NCBI GenBank assembly: GCA_949739095.1
Contig: CATIYX010000259.1
Coordinates: 1 to 9,555, forward strand
Direction: 5' to 3'
DNA: 9,555 bases
From: an uncultured Clostridia bacterium
GTDB lineage: Bacteria > Bacillota > Clostridia > RUG12999
Shown: positions 1 through 7,077 of the stretch, piece after piece
How positions within the stretch are numbered: the stretch's first letter is position 1
Layout: each line of letters begins with the position of its first letter
Made by a program: the position numbers and the translations under genes
Notes under the pieces: model-generated
The model's database searches: none
Seen by the model: the letters and a program-made list of their open reading frames with translations, nothing else
Told to the model about the DNA's origin: nothing

Positions 1-939
1 AGGCGCTGCCACCAATTCATAATTCGGATCTTTTTCTTCCATCAGCTTCATATATCTGCTGATATCTCCGCCAATATAACAAAACTTAGCGCCCGATTCC
101 CCGCTGGTAATTTTTGCATCCATAATCGATGCATTGTTCGTCGGGTAGTCATTATCCAAAATGCCGTCCGCATACCACGTATGAAGCTGCGCTAAAAAAT
201 CTTTGAATCCCGGTTCTGCAGGACCGTATTTTACTTTTCCGCCATCAACATAAAAACGTGTTCCCACATCAAAACCGCTGCTAAATCCATTCCGACTGGT
301 AAGAGCCCCCACATCACCGGTCAATGCAGCGGTTGCGCCTTTCTTCTCCTTAAACGCACGCAAAACAGTATCCCATTCCTCAATCGTCTCCGGCACAGAG
401 AGGTTTAGCTCTTTCAGCCAATCGCCCCGCAAACAAAGACCGCCAAAAATACGGGCGTCTCCTAAATTAAATGCCGGAAATCCAAAGTATTTTCCGCTAT
501 CTGTTTTGCTTCCCTTTGCATACATATCTTGTGTTACCCACTTCTTAAAATTCGGCGCATCAGAATCCACATAGTCGTTCAACGCTACAATCACATTGTC
601 GTTAATTGCCTTATCAGGCCCGCCGGGATAGGAAACCCAATCGTAAGCAATCATATCAGGAAATTCACGTGAAGCAATCATCAGGCTGAATTGCTCTGTT
701 GCCTGTCCGGTTGGCGGATGAATAAAATCAATATGGATGCCGGAGCGTTTTTCCAGTTCCTGGAACATTGCCACATCTCCCAACGATTGCAATGACGAAC
801 TAACCCCCGCATTCAATTCCGTCCAATACGTCAGCGTCTTGGTTTCTCCTACCGTGCTTGTGTTCTGTTTTGATCCGCAGCCGGAAAGCATTCCGACCGC
901 TAGTGTGCACGCAAGTGCAACTGTGAAAATACGTTTCAT
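1..939 (-). CDS. Extracellular solute-binding lipoprotein of an oligosaccharide ABC transporter (YtcQ/LipO-like), 3' end beyond window
   Basis: The frame is open from the start to the window edge, giving 313 visible residues, roughly 60% of the 500-560 usual for the family. The N-terminus is a lipoprotein signal peptide: MKRIF, a hydrophobic stretch, then lipobox LSGC with the acceptor Cys at residue 21, followed by GSKQNTS. The mature part has family hallmarks: an early LTYWTEL strand, FPDMIAYDW, KYFGFPAFN, LRGDWLKELNL followed by VPETIEEWDTVL, and DPNYELVAAP near the edge. The protein should sit on the outer face of the membrane and deliver an oligosaccharide to the two permeases encoded upstream. 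Two in-frame ATGs (945 and 939) follow the ribosome binding site at 949-955. The one at 939 is preferred because it leaves 9 bases after GGAGG, against 3 for 945. Unusually, the gene is separated from the permease genes by the 4-kb DUF4886 gene. Family assignment is firm; the ligand is unknown. Confidence 0.93.
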   Translation of the reverse strand, partial: MKRIFTVALACTLAVGMLSGCGSKQNTSTVGETKTLTYWTELNAGVSSSLQSLGDVAMFQELEKRSGIHIDFIHPPTGQATEQFSLMIASREFPDMIAYDWVSYPGGPDKAINDNVIVALNDYVDSDAPNFKKWVTQDMYAKGSKTDSGKYFGFPAFNLGDARIFGGLCLRGDWLKELNLSVPETIEEWDTVLRAFKEKKGATAALTGDVGALTSRNGFSSGFDVGTRFYVDGGKVKYGPAEPGFKDFLAQLHTWYADGILDNDYPTNNASIMDAKITSGESGAKFCYIGGDISRYMKLMEEKDPNYELVAAP

Positions 940-955
940 TTTCATTTTCCTCCTT
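929..955 (-). repeat. Translation-start repeat, copy B (ribosome binding site and first codons)
   Basis: These 27 bases match 5114-5140 at 26 positions; the only difference is at 948 (t on the plus strand) versus 5133 (g). The block holds AAGGAGG, the two ATGs and the codons for MKMKR plus the first two bases of the next codon. Beyond it the two genes stay recognisably similar for a few codons (RIF..A.LA..L) and then diverge. Confidence 0.85.
949..955 (-). promoter_or_regulatory. Ribosome binding site of the solute-binding protein gene
   Basis: The minus strand reads AAGGAGG, a full match to the anti-Shine-Dalgarno core. It lies 3 bases before the ATG at 945 and 9 bases before the ATG at 939, which favours the second ATG. 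The same site, with the same double ATG, precedes the DUF4886 gene at 5134-5140. Confidence 0.85.
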
Positions 956-962
956 ATATTTT

Positions 963-990
963 AATTGTTTCATTAACCCTTGACGGCGCC
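963..990 (-). repeat. 28-base direct repeat, copy B: orphan permease 3' end
   Basis: Exact copy of 5193-5220. On the minus strand it encodes GAVKG and the TAA stop (973-975), followed by TGAAACAATT. In copy A these codons are the true C-terminus of the YtcP-like permease. Here no permease body precedes them, so this copy looks like a duplicated or left-over junction. The two copies lie 4230 bases apart and bracket the DUF4886 gene. Identity ends abruptly on both sides (991 vs 5221 and 962 vs 5192). Confidence 0.9.
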
Positions 991-1065
991 GGCAACAGCC
1001 ACGGAATCGTCATGTTACAGATATCGGCTGCCCCTGAAAAATTTATATAAAATCCAAACTTTAGA

Positions 1066-4000
1066 TTACGAAATGGTTTGATATATCTCACAAGCGTAAT
1101 GCGCCGCTTGTTTCAGCTTCGTCAGCTGCTCTTCTGACAGCCCTGCGCCGCTGTATTGATTCTCTCTTGCATCGTTGCCGGTAATGATTTCATACCAGAC
1201 AAGACCCGCAAGAACACGACCGGTAGAAGACAGATGACAGGTTGTATCACGATAGATGCTGTTCGTACCCATCGGCGGATTGAATCTGCCGTTTTTATCT
1301 TTCGTTCCCTCCGTCTCAACAAAACCGAGGTTCGTTATGGCGTACTCAACTGCGATTGCCGTTGGAATCATTTCTCCCTTTACCGATGAATAAATATTTG
1401 CGCCAAATGTATAATGCGGAACCAACGCGTTGGTATACGCAGTGCGCGCATTGGGTGTACCCGCTGCAAATTCTCCATTGTGGAACACCTTTGCATTATC
1501 TGTATACGGTGCCCATGTCATATGAACCAACCGTCTGGCTTTCGGCGCTTGTCCGGAAACGGCTTCCGTCATTGTCTGCCATGCCGTGGTGTTATTCTCC
1601 CACAGGTAGGAATCGTATGCCGTTGCATGCGTTGTTGCCTGCTGCACTACCACGTCCCATTGCTCCATTTGCAACATGTCACGTATGGTCGTATGATTAT
1701 TGCTTTCCGCCCCATCCTTTTGAATCGTATAGTCGTTAGAATCATTCTTCCAATTATTATAGTGCCGCTCGAGCGTACAGCCGCCAATATAACAGTTATA
1801 AGGCTCAATGACAACACCATCCGCCGCTGCGATTTGTTTTAAATAGATAATAGAATCCTGACTGAAACTGTTTCCAATTGCCATCACTTTGTATGCCTTA
1901 TGGTTTTCATCAAAGCGGCAGACAAGCGGAATTTTTATAGGTATCAGGTCTTCATAAGAATTGAGGGCAATTACTTTTACCGTGTATCCGTCTGCAAGTG
2001 TTACACCTTCCAATTTCAAGTCAGAAGCCGCGGCATACCAAGATTGCTTTGCCGGAATCTCTATTTTGCCGACATTTACCATAGTCAAGCGATTGTTATT
2101 ATCATACAGCGCCATCAGTAAATTTGCATTCACACTCCGGTCAGATGTATTATACCACTCTGCCTCATAGCCGATTGTTCCATCACAGTATTTGATATCG
2201 CGGTTCGTACCCTTTAGTTCACTGCCGCTGCCATCTACCAATCGTTCTTCAAAGACAATCACATCTCCAATTACCTGTGAAAAACAATATTGCTTTTGAT
2301 TTGACACGGAATCAACCGCCGTCTCCACCAGCGTTTCGATATAGGAATTCGCTTTGCTATATGCTGTTACTGTCTGAAATTCCGCAAAGCCGCCGACCAA
2401 GTCATCACCATATGCGGAAGCCGGAATCTCTTCCGGGAAATAGATTTCTTTAATTGACATACACCTGTAAAATGCATGTGTTGCAAGATTGGTGATGGAG
2501 GGCGACAGGATAATGCGCGTGAGTTTATTACAAATTCGGAACGCTTCCGCTTCTATGGTTTTAAGCGTGCTTGGCGCAACAAATTTGGTGATTCCCGATG
2601 CATAAAATGCATATGTTTCTATCGTTTCAAGACCGGTGTTCATCTCCACATCACTTAAATTTGAGCATTCAGAGAATGCACGCGCCCCAATCGTTTTCAG
2701 ATGTGCCGGAAGCACCGCCTTTTGAATGTTTTTATTTTTTTCAAAGGCGTTATTCTGAATCGCTGTAACCGGATAGCCGCCCGCAGATTCAGGAAGGGTG
2801 ATGACTGCTTGCTGTGCAGCGGGCAAATAATCAGAGTCGATGCCCGTGATTGTGGCTTCTCCGTTTGCCACAGTATAGGTAAATCCATCCGCTATTAGCT
2901 TTACATCGTCTGCTGAAAGCACGATTTTGTGTGAACCGCTGAACAGATTTCCAAATTGATCTACCAGATTATCGGGAAGTACAATGGAATAAACAGCAAT
3001 AGCTTCAAGATTGTCACTGATTTGCACCCTGATTTGACTGTCCTCTACCGAAATGAGCGCATTGTTTACTGTCTCGCCATTCTTGAATACCTGAATGCCG
3101 TTTTGTACTACACTTCTATAGTTTGCATCAATGATATTATCGAAGTTCAACACAGCATCAATGACATTATTATTGTAAGAAATGGATTTGCTATAAGTAT
3201 CAAACCGTGTTTCCGGCACAACCGTACTAATCCATGCGCGTTCCATAAAGAAGTAATTCCCTTTGTTCGCAAAGGTGTTATAGTTGCCGCCGGTTTCATA
3301 GCCCGTCTCACACTGCGTCTCTGTTAAGATTTTTGTCAGTCCGCTCGGACTGGATTTATCCCCTGCTTTCCATTCATTGCTGGTTATCTTCATCCGAACT
3401 ACGCCATTCTCCCAATTTCCCAACGCAGACACCGGAATGGAAATCAGTTTCCAGCCCGTCCAGTTCGCAATAATACCGGCGTGCCGATATGTTGTGCTTA
3501 CATCATTCGTATCATTATTATTAAACACTTCACATGCAAGAACATATTCACTGTAATTGCCAAACTGGTCATACGACACACTCGGATTATACATCCAAAG
3601 ATTCAGGTAACAATTGTCTGAAACCTTGAGCGCATTTGCCTTATCAGCAATTGTGGGCGCGTCGTTAGGTAATGCAGTCGTAGTATAAAAAATTGCTTCG
3701 GCTGCTCCATTAGCCCCGCCCGTTATCCAATTATAGTTGGTTTCCTGTTTTATATATGCATTTTGAAATGTTTTTGACTGTGCATTTTGGTTATAGAGCC
3801 GACCGGATCCATAGTTTACAGTTATATTCCCGCAGTTATCAGCCGGCGGTTGACTGAAATCTGCCAAAACAATGTCATTCTCCCCCCCCGCAAGTGCGAT
3901 AGAAGCTGCGGGTGTTTCAAATGTATTTGCACCGTCCGGCTGATTTTTGGAAAACCAGAATTTTTCTATTCCAAACGAACCGTTTTCCAGCCACATGGCG

Positions 4001-5124
4001 CCATTAGACGCCGCACAGTGAAGATTTGTTTTTGTATCGCCGCTATAGGCATAGGTATTGTTATCCAGCCAATTATTTACCGCAAGATTCACAGTTTTAT
4101 ACTGCCTAACTTTATTATCAGCAGGCTTGGTATCAAAATTAGCAAATTGACCTGAACTGAGTGGAATGGAAACCAATTTATATCCTGTCCAGTCCATGTT
4201 CCCCAATATGTAAAGAATGTAGGAATTTTTCCCCGCCGCATTTTTTTCGCCCGTTTCTATTTGCAGCAGAACCGTACCTTTTTGCGGTTTTGGAGAATAT
4301 AACCAAAAATTAATGTATTCGTAATCCAGCAAACCGACCGGGTTTGCGTTGGATTGCAGTTTCCAACTCCGCCCCATATCCGATGTTGCCGTTTTTCCGT
4401 TGACAGTAAACATGGCGCGCATTGCATTTCCATCGGGACGGGAGTTGAGCGTTTCACTGCTCGCATTGTTCATTGCTATTTGCGAACGCCTTGTATATTC
4501 TAACCCAAGCAATACACTGTCATCTGCGCCGTTCGTTGGCAGCAATGTTGTTGCTTTGGCGCTGTCTTTTTCCAGTCGGATGCTATCAATCCACATGATG
4601 TCGCCGGTCTGCCAGCCCTGTCCCTCTTGTATGTTCCAACCGCTCATACTGATGGAAAAGTGCGAAACCACTCCGTTTGTTGCATGAGACAGAACTGTCG
4701 TCAACTTGCTGACGGGAATGACAATTTCTTGCCAGCCGGACGAGGTAATCGTAGCTTCCAGTTGTGAATATTTTCCGGAGACTTCCGACCATACAGCCGG
4801 GTTTTTATGAAAGAAAACGGCGTTCCATTTTGAACCAATATTTTCGGAATAGATTGTTAAAATGATATTATCATAATTTCTAAAGTCTGCTTCCTGTAAA
4901 GCCATTCTGACTTCGCCGCCAAAAGGAATTTCCATAGAATACAATGCCCCGTCATAAGTATGCTTCGTGCTTGCAGTCACTTTGTTTGGTTTGGATATAA
5001 CCGCCGATAGTGCGGCGTCATGGAACGCTGCCAGTTCAAACGATTCTGTTTCCTGTTCCGCATTTACCGGCAACAATGCCAGAATCAAAACTGTCGCAAG
5101 CACAATTGCAAAGATACGTTTCAT
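1066..5124 (-). CDS. Secreted multidomain glycan-binding protein with BspA-type leucine-rich repeats and C-terminal DUF4886 (SGNH hydrolase-like) domain
   Basis: 1352 residues from the ATG at 5124. A signal peptide (residues 1-22, ending VNA before EQ) lacks a lipobox Cys, so secretion with cleavage is expected. Three beta-sandwich modules follow (about 24-187, 204-396, 416-638), each with an IILTIYSE-like strand (85-94, 269-279, 505-514) and a GWKLISIPVS-like motif (128-139, 311-323, 554-566), resembling carbohydrate-binding folds. Next are an Ig-like domain (645-742), five 22-23-residue LRR_5/BspA repeats (ending in AF at 794, 817, 840, 862, 885), another beta-sandwich (943-1068) and DUF4886 (1078-1352). 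The last shows GNSFS (Ser1086), a GGC block near 1115, WDVVVQQ (1156-1162) and DTTCH (Asp1293, His1297), the pattern expected of an SGNH esterase or deacetylase. No LPXTG or SLH anchor is seen. An upstream ATG at 5172 precedes the ribosome binding site and is rejected; 5130 is a possible alternative start. Esterase activity is inferred and the substrate is unknown. Confidence 0.9.
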   Translation of the reverse strand: MKRIFAIVLATVLILALLPVNAEQETESFELAAFHDAALSAVISKPNKVTASTKHTYDGALYSMEIPFGGEVRMALQEADFRNYDNIILTIYSENIGSKWNAVFFHKNPAVWSEVSGKYSQLEATITSSGWQEIVIPVSKLTTVLSHATNGVVSHFSISMSGWNIQEGQGWQTGDIMWIDSIRLEKDSAKATTLLPTNGADDSVLLGLEYTRRSQIAMNNASSETLNSRPDGNAMRAMFTVNGKTATSDMGRSWKLQSNANPVGLLDYEYINFWLYSPKPQKGTVLLQIETGEKNAAGKNSYILYILGNMDWTGYKLVSIPLSSGQFANFDTKPADNKVRQYKTVNLAVNNWLDNNTYAYSGDTKTNLHCAASNGAMWLENGSFGIEKFWFSKNQPDGANTFETPAASIALAGGENDIVLADFSQPPADNCGNITVNYGSGRLYNQNAQSKTFQNAYIKQETNYNWITGGANGAAEAIFYTTTALPNDAPTIADKANALKVSDNCYLNLWMYNPSVSYDQFGNYSEYVLACEVFNNNDTNDVSTTYRHAGIIANWTGWKLISIPVSALGNWENGVVRMKITSNEWKAGDKSSPSGLTKILTETQCETGYETGGNYNTFANKGNYFFMERAWISTVVPETRFDTYSKSISYNNNVIDAVLNFDNIIDANYRSVVQNGIQVFKNGETVNNALISVEDSQIRVQISDNLEAIAVYSIVLPDNLVDQFGNLFSGSHKIVLSADDVKLIADGFTYTVANGEATITGIDSDYLPAAQQAVITLPESAGGYPVTAIQNNAFEKNKNIQKAVLPAHLKTIGARAFSECSNLSDVEMNTGLETIETYAFYASGITKFVAPSTLKTIEAEAFRICNKLTRIILSPSITNLATHAFYRCMSIKEIYFPEEIPASAYGDDLVGGFAEFQTVTAYSKANSYIETLVETAVDSVSNQKQYCFSQVIGDVIVFEERLVDGSGSELKGTNRDIKYCDGTIGYEAEWYNTSDRSVNANLLMALYDNNNRLTMVNVGKIEIPAKQSWYAAASDLKLEGVTLADGYTVKVIALNSYEDLIPIKIPLVCRFDENHKAYKVMAIGNSFSQDSIIYLKQIAAADGVVIEPYNCYIGGCTLERHYNNWKNDSNDYTIQKDGAESNNHTTIRDMLQMEQWDVVVQQATTHATAYDSYLWENNTTAWQTMTEAVSGQAPKARRLVHMTWAPYTDNAKVFHNGEFAAGTPNARTAYTNALVPHYTFGANIYSSVKGEMIPTAIAVEYAITNLGFVETEGTKDKNGRFNPPMGTNSIYRDTTCHLSSTGRVLAGLVWYEIITGNDARENQYSGAGLSEEQLTKLKQAAHYACEIYQTIS

Positions 5125-5140
5125 TTTCATTTGCCTCCTT
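5114..5140 (-). repeat. Translation-start repeat, copy A (ribosome binding site and first codons of the DUF4886 gene)
   Basis: Matches 929-955 at 26 of 27 bases. It includes AAGGAGG and the double ATG encoding MKMKR. The encoded signal peptide starts MKMKRIFAIVLA, against MKMKRIFTVALA in the binding protein, so similarity continues a little beyond the near-identical block. Confidence 0.85.
5134..5140 (-). promoter_or_regulatory. Ribosome binding site of the DUF4886 gene
   Basis: The minus strand reads AAGGAGG. It lies downstream of the ATG at 5172, so that longer start is ruled out in favour of the ATG at 5124 (9 bases after GGAGG) or 5130 (3 bases). This also puts the signal peptide at the true N-terminus. 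Confidence 0.88.
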
Positions 5141-5192
5141 CTGAACGTTTTATCAAGGCTTTGATTATTCAAAAGCTTTTTGCTTTTGGTTG
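5141..5192 (-). other. Extra leader segment with two small inverted repeats before the DUF4886 gene
   Basis: 52 bases separate the 28-base repeat from the ribosome binding site here, against 7 bases in the binding-protein leader. The segment holds two perfect inverted repeats: CAAAAGC / GCTTTTG around a 5-base loop (5170-5188) and ATCAA / TTGAT around a 4-base loop (5152-5165). Neither is GC-rich or followed by a T-run on the minus strand, so I do not call a terminator. I could not find a convincing -35/-10 pair. A role in mRNA processing or stability is possible but unproven. Confidence 0.45.
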
Positions 5193-5220
5193 AATTGTTT
5201 CATTAACCCTTGACGGCGCC
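5193..5220 (-). repeat. 28-base direct repeat, copy A: 3' end of the YtcP-like permease gene
   Basis: Exact match to 963-990. It contains the last five codons (GAVKG) and the TAA stop (5203-5205) of the intact permease plus 10 bases downstream. Because this copy is continuous with a full permease gene, it is the likely original junction. Confidence 0.9.
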
Positions 5221-6087
5221 AATCATAATACCTGTTACAAAATACTTCTGAATGAACGGATATACCAGCAAAATTGGCACCGTTGCCACAATGATGGTTG
5301 CATACTTGATGCTTTCACCAAGGAAAAAGCGGTCAGAAGCCGCTGAGCCCGCCGTCATCTGGCTTGTGTCATTCATGAGCAAAATCTCGCGCAGTACCAG
5401 CTGCAACGGATATTTTGCACGGGTGCGGATATAGAGCAGCGCATTGAACCACGAATTCCAATGTGCCACACCGTAAAACAAAACCATAACGGCGATAATC
5501 GGCAGCGACAGCGGCAAAATAATACGGAACAGAATCAAAATATCGTTCGCCCCGTCAATTTTTGCCGATTCCTCCAAACTTTCCGGAATTTCCGCAAAAT
5601 TTGTACGCATGATAATCATATTATAGGTACTGATTGCGCCCGGCAAAATCAACGCCCACAGCGAATCCCCCAGATTCAGCCATTTATAAACCACCAGATA
5701 AGTTGGAATCATACCACCGCCAAAATACATCGTAAACAGCGCCATATATGTCATCACACCACGCAGGGCAAACTTTTTACGCGTTAGCAAAAACGCACAA
5801 ATTGCTGTCATAAGTACATTGAGTGTTGTACCAATCACCACGACAATCAGCGTGGTACGGTAACCTGATAAAATGTTTGGGTTTTGCAGCACCGCCTGAT
5901 AGGAAGCCAAACTGAATCCTTTTGGTAACATCATCATCCCGCGTGCACCAATCAACTGCGCGCTGTCTGAAAACGAACAAGTTACCACATACCAGAACGG
6001 GTAGAGCGTAACCACCATCATTAAAATCATAAATAGAATATTACATACCGAAAATACTTTTTCTCCGGCAGAGCGTTTCATTACCAT
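5203..6087 (-). CDS. lplC: Carbohydrate ABC transporter permease, LplC/YtcP type (COG0395)
   Basis: 294 residues, the usual length for this family. It is an inner-membrane subunit with about six hydrophobic segments, the first at roughly residues 12-36 (VFSVCNILFMILMMVVTLYP). The cytoplasmic EAA loop, which docks the ATPase, is at about 169-195 (ESLEESAKIDGAND, then ILPLSLP). LplC-like marks include MYFGGGMIPTYL (120-131), HWNSWFNALLYI (209-220) and the C-terminus FVTGIMIGAVKG. It pairs with the LplB-like permease just upstream: the start lies 13 bases after that gene's stop, with a GGGGG stretch at 6096-6100 as ribosome binding site. A second ATG two codons in (6081) is also possible. No ATPase is encoded nearby, as is normal for these systems, which commonly share an MsmX-type ATPase. 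The gene symbol reflects family resemblance, not proven orthology. Confidence 0.95.
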   Translation of the reverse strand: MVMKRSAGEKVFSVCNILFMILMMVVTLYPFWYVVTCSFSDSAQLIGARGMMMLPKGFSLASYQAVLQNPNILSGYRTTLIVVVIGTTLNVLMTAICAFLLTRKKFALRGVMTYMALFTMYFGGGMIPTYLVVYKWLNLGDSLWALILPGAISTYNMIIMRTNFAEIPESLEESAKIDGANDILILFRIILPLSLPIIAVMVLFYGVAHWNSWFNALLYIRTRAKYPLQLVLREILLMNDTSQMTAGSAASDRFFLGESIKYATIIVATVPILLVYPFIQKYFVTGIMIGAVKG

Positions 6088-6100
6088 CTCTCTATCCCCC

Positions 6101-7063
6101 TTAAAATAATGACGTTCCGCTCAAACGGCGTGAGGTCTTGTTTGCCGCTACCAACAAAATCACATTCACGACTGACTGAAACAAACCGACCGCTGCGGAA
6201 AAGCTGTAGCGCGACTGCCCGATTCCCATACGGTACACGTACGATGAAATAACGTCCGCCACTTCATATGTTCCCGGTCCATAGAGCAGGATAATCTTCT
6301 CATACCCTACGCTCAAAATCTGTCCTATACGCATAATCAGCATAATCATAATGGTTGGCAGAATACCAGGCAGAGTAATGTGAAGCGTCTGTTTCCAGCG
6401 ACCCGCGCCGTCAATGACCGCGGCTTCATAAAGCTGCTGGTCAATGCCTGCCAGCGCCGCCAGATAAATAATGGAGCCCCAGCCGATTCCCTGCCAAATA
6501 TCAGAAATCACGTAGATTGCCCGAAAATACCGCGTATCACCGACATAATTGGTTTTCTGTCCGCCAAATATAGTGAACATACGCGTTAAAACACCGTCAC
6601 TCGACAAAAAATCTACAACCATGCCGCAAATAACCACCAAAGAGATGAAATGCGGCAGATAAGTAACCGTCTGTACCACCTTTTTAAACCGACGCTGACG
6701 CAGTTCATTCATCAGAAGTGCAAAAATAATCGGCGCCGGAAATCCGAATAGAATACTGTAAAAGCTGATGATCAGCGTGTTTTTCATCAACCGACCGAAA
6801 TAGATGCCGCTGAAAAATTCCTGAAAATATTTCAGTCCCACCCATTGGCTTTCCATAATCCCCTTGCCCAACTCATATTGCTTGAACGCAATCACCAATC
6901 CAAACATAGGCAAGTAACAAAACATAACATAATAAGCAATGACCGGAATTGCCAGCAGATAAAGATACCGGTTCTGCCACAGTTCGTTTTTTACCTTTGT
7001 TGTCAGAGAGAAATGTTTGCGCAGGTCTGTTCCTGTATTGTTTGCTGTTATAGTTGCTTTCAT
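6101..7063 (-). CDS. lplB: Carbohydrate ABC transporter permease, LplB type (COG4209)
   Basis: 320 residues, typical for the family. After a charged, mostly polar N-terminus (1-32) the membrane part begins YLYLLAIPVIAYYVMFCYLP, followed by GLVIAFKQYELGKGI, a stretch characteristic of LplB proteins. Further marks are WVGLKYFQEFF (74-84), TVTYLPHFIS (132-141) with SLVVICGMVVDFL, and the EAA loop at 213-235 (EAAVIDGAGRWKQTL, then ITLPGILP). It should form the heterodimeric channel with the downstream permease. The ATG at 7063 has AGGGGAG at 7071-7077, 7 bases away, overlapping the stop of the SLH gene, which supports translational coupling. Nothing is truncated or unusual. Substrate class (oligosaccharide) comes from the family; the exact sugar is unknown. 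Confidence 0.95.
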   Translation of the reverse strand: MKATITANNTGTDLRKHFSLTTKVKNELWQNRYLYLLAIPVIAYYVMFCYLPMFGLVIAFKQYELGKGIMESQWVGLKYFQEFFSGIYFGRLMKNTLIISFYSILFGFPAPIIFALLMNELRQRRFKKVVQTVTYLPHFISLVVICGMVVDFLSSDGVLTRMFTIFGGQKTNYVGDTRYFRAIYVISDIWQGIGWGSIIYLAALAGIDQQLYEAAVIDGAGRWKQTLHITLPGILPTIMIMLIMRIGQILSVGYEKIILLYGPGTYEVADVISSYVYRMGIGQSRYSFSAAVGLFQSVVNVILLVAANKTSRRLSGTSLF

Positions 7064-7070
7064 GATTTTT

Positions 7071-7077
7071 CTCCCCT
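7071..7077 (-). promoter_or_regulatory. Ribosome binding site of lplB, abutting the SLH gene stop
   Basis: The minus strand reads AGGGGAG immediately after the TAG stop (7078-7080) of the SLH protein gene, 7 bases before the lplB ATG. The tight packing argues for one transcript and coupled translation of the two genes. Confidence 0.75.

Larger units (their letters stand above)
946..1065 (-). other. Junction between the DUF4886 gene and the solute-binding protein gene
   Basis: A 120-base non-coding stretch holding, in transcription order, AT-rich sequence after the DUF4886 stop, an imperfect inverted repeat (ggctgcc at 1026-1032 against ggcaacagcc at 991-1000), the 28-base repeat and the ribosome binding site. 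In the permease frame a short open stretch (codons from 1014 to 976: HDDSVAVAGAVKG, then stop) is preceded by a stop, so it is not a gene. I see no stem followed by a T-run, so no intrinsic terminator; read-through into the binding-protein gene is expected. Confidence 0.6.

Noticed and set aside
737..964. Plus-strand open frame of 75 codons over the binding-protein start
   Set aside because: It lies opposite the lipoprotein gene and its junction, has no recognisable domain, and its composition is that of a complementary-strand shadow.
1011..1021. Short match (tgttaca) to the permease gene end further upstream of the 28-base repeat
   Set aside because: Only seven bases match and the distance to the repeat differs by 10 bases, so it is likely chance and not a longer permease remnant.
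991..1032. Terminator-like inverted repeat after the DUF4886 gene
   Set aside because: The pairing is imperfect, the loop is about 25 bases, and no T-run follows.
1356..1842. Overlapping plus-strand open frames of 127 and 142 codons opposite the DUF4886 domain
   Set aside because: They overlap each other and the conserved catalytic domain on the other strand; Cys/Arg/Pro-rich translations resemble no family and look like antisense shadows.
2956..4155. Plus-strand open frames of 123 and 122 codons opposite the beta-sandwich modules
   Set aside because: No family resemblance, and they lie entirely within a well-supported minus-strand gene.
5125..5172. Longer start for the DUF4886 protein adding MNNQSLDKTFRRRQ and two more codons
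   Set aside because: It starts upstream of the clear AAGGAGG site at 5134-5140 and would bury the signal peptide; the ATG at 5124 or 5130 fits better.
5152..5188. Intrinsic terminator between the second permease and the DUF4886 gene
   Set aside because: The stems are short and AT-rich and no T-run follows on the transcribed strand.
963..5220. Insertion sequence or transposon carrying the DUF4886 gene
   Set aside because: No transposase gene or terminal inverted repeats are present, and the direct repeats are coding sequence of the neighbouring permease, which points to recombination and not to a transposon end.
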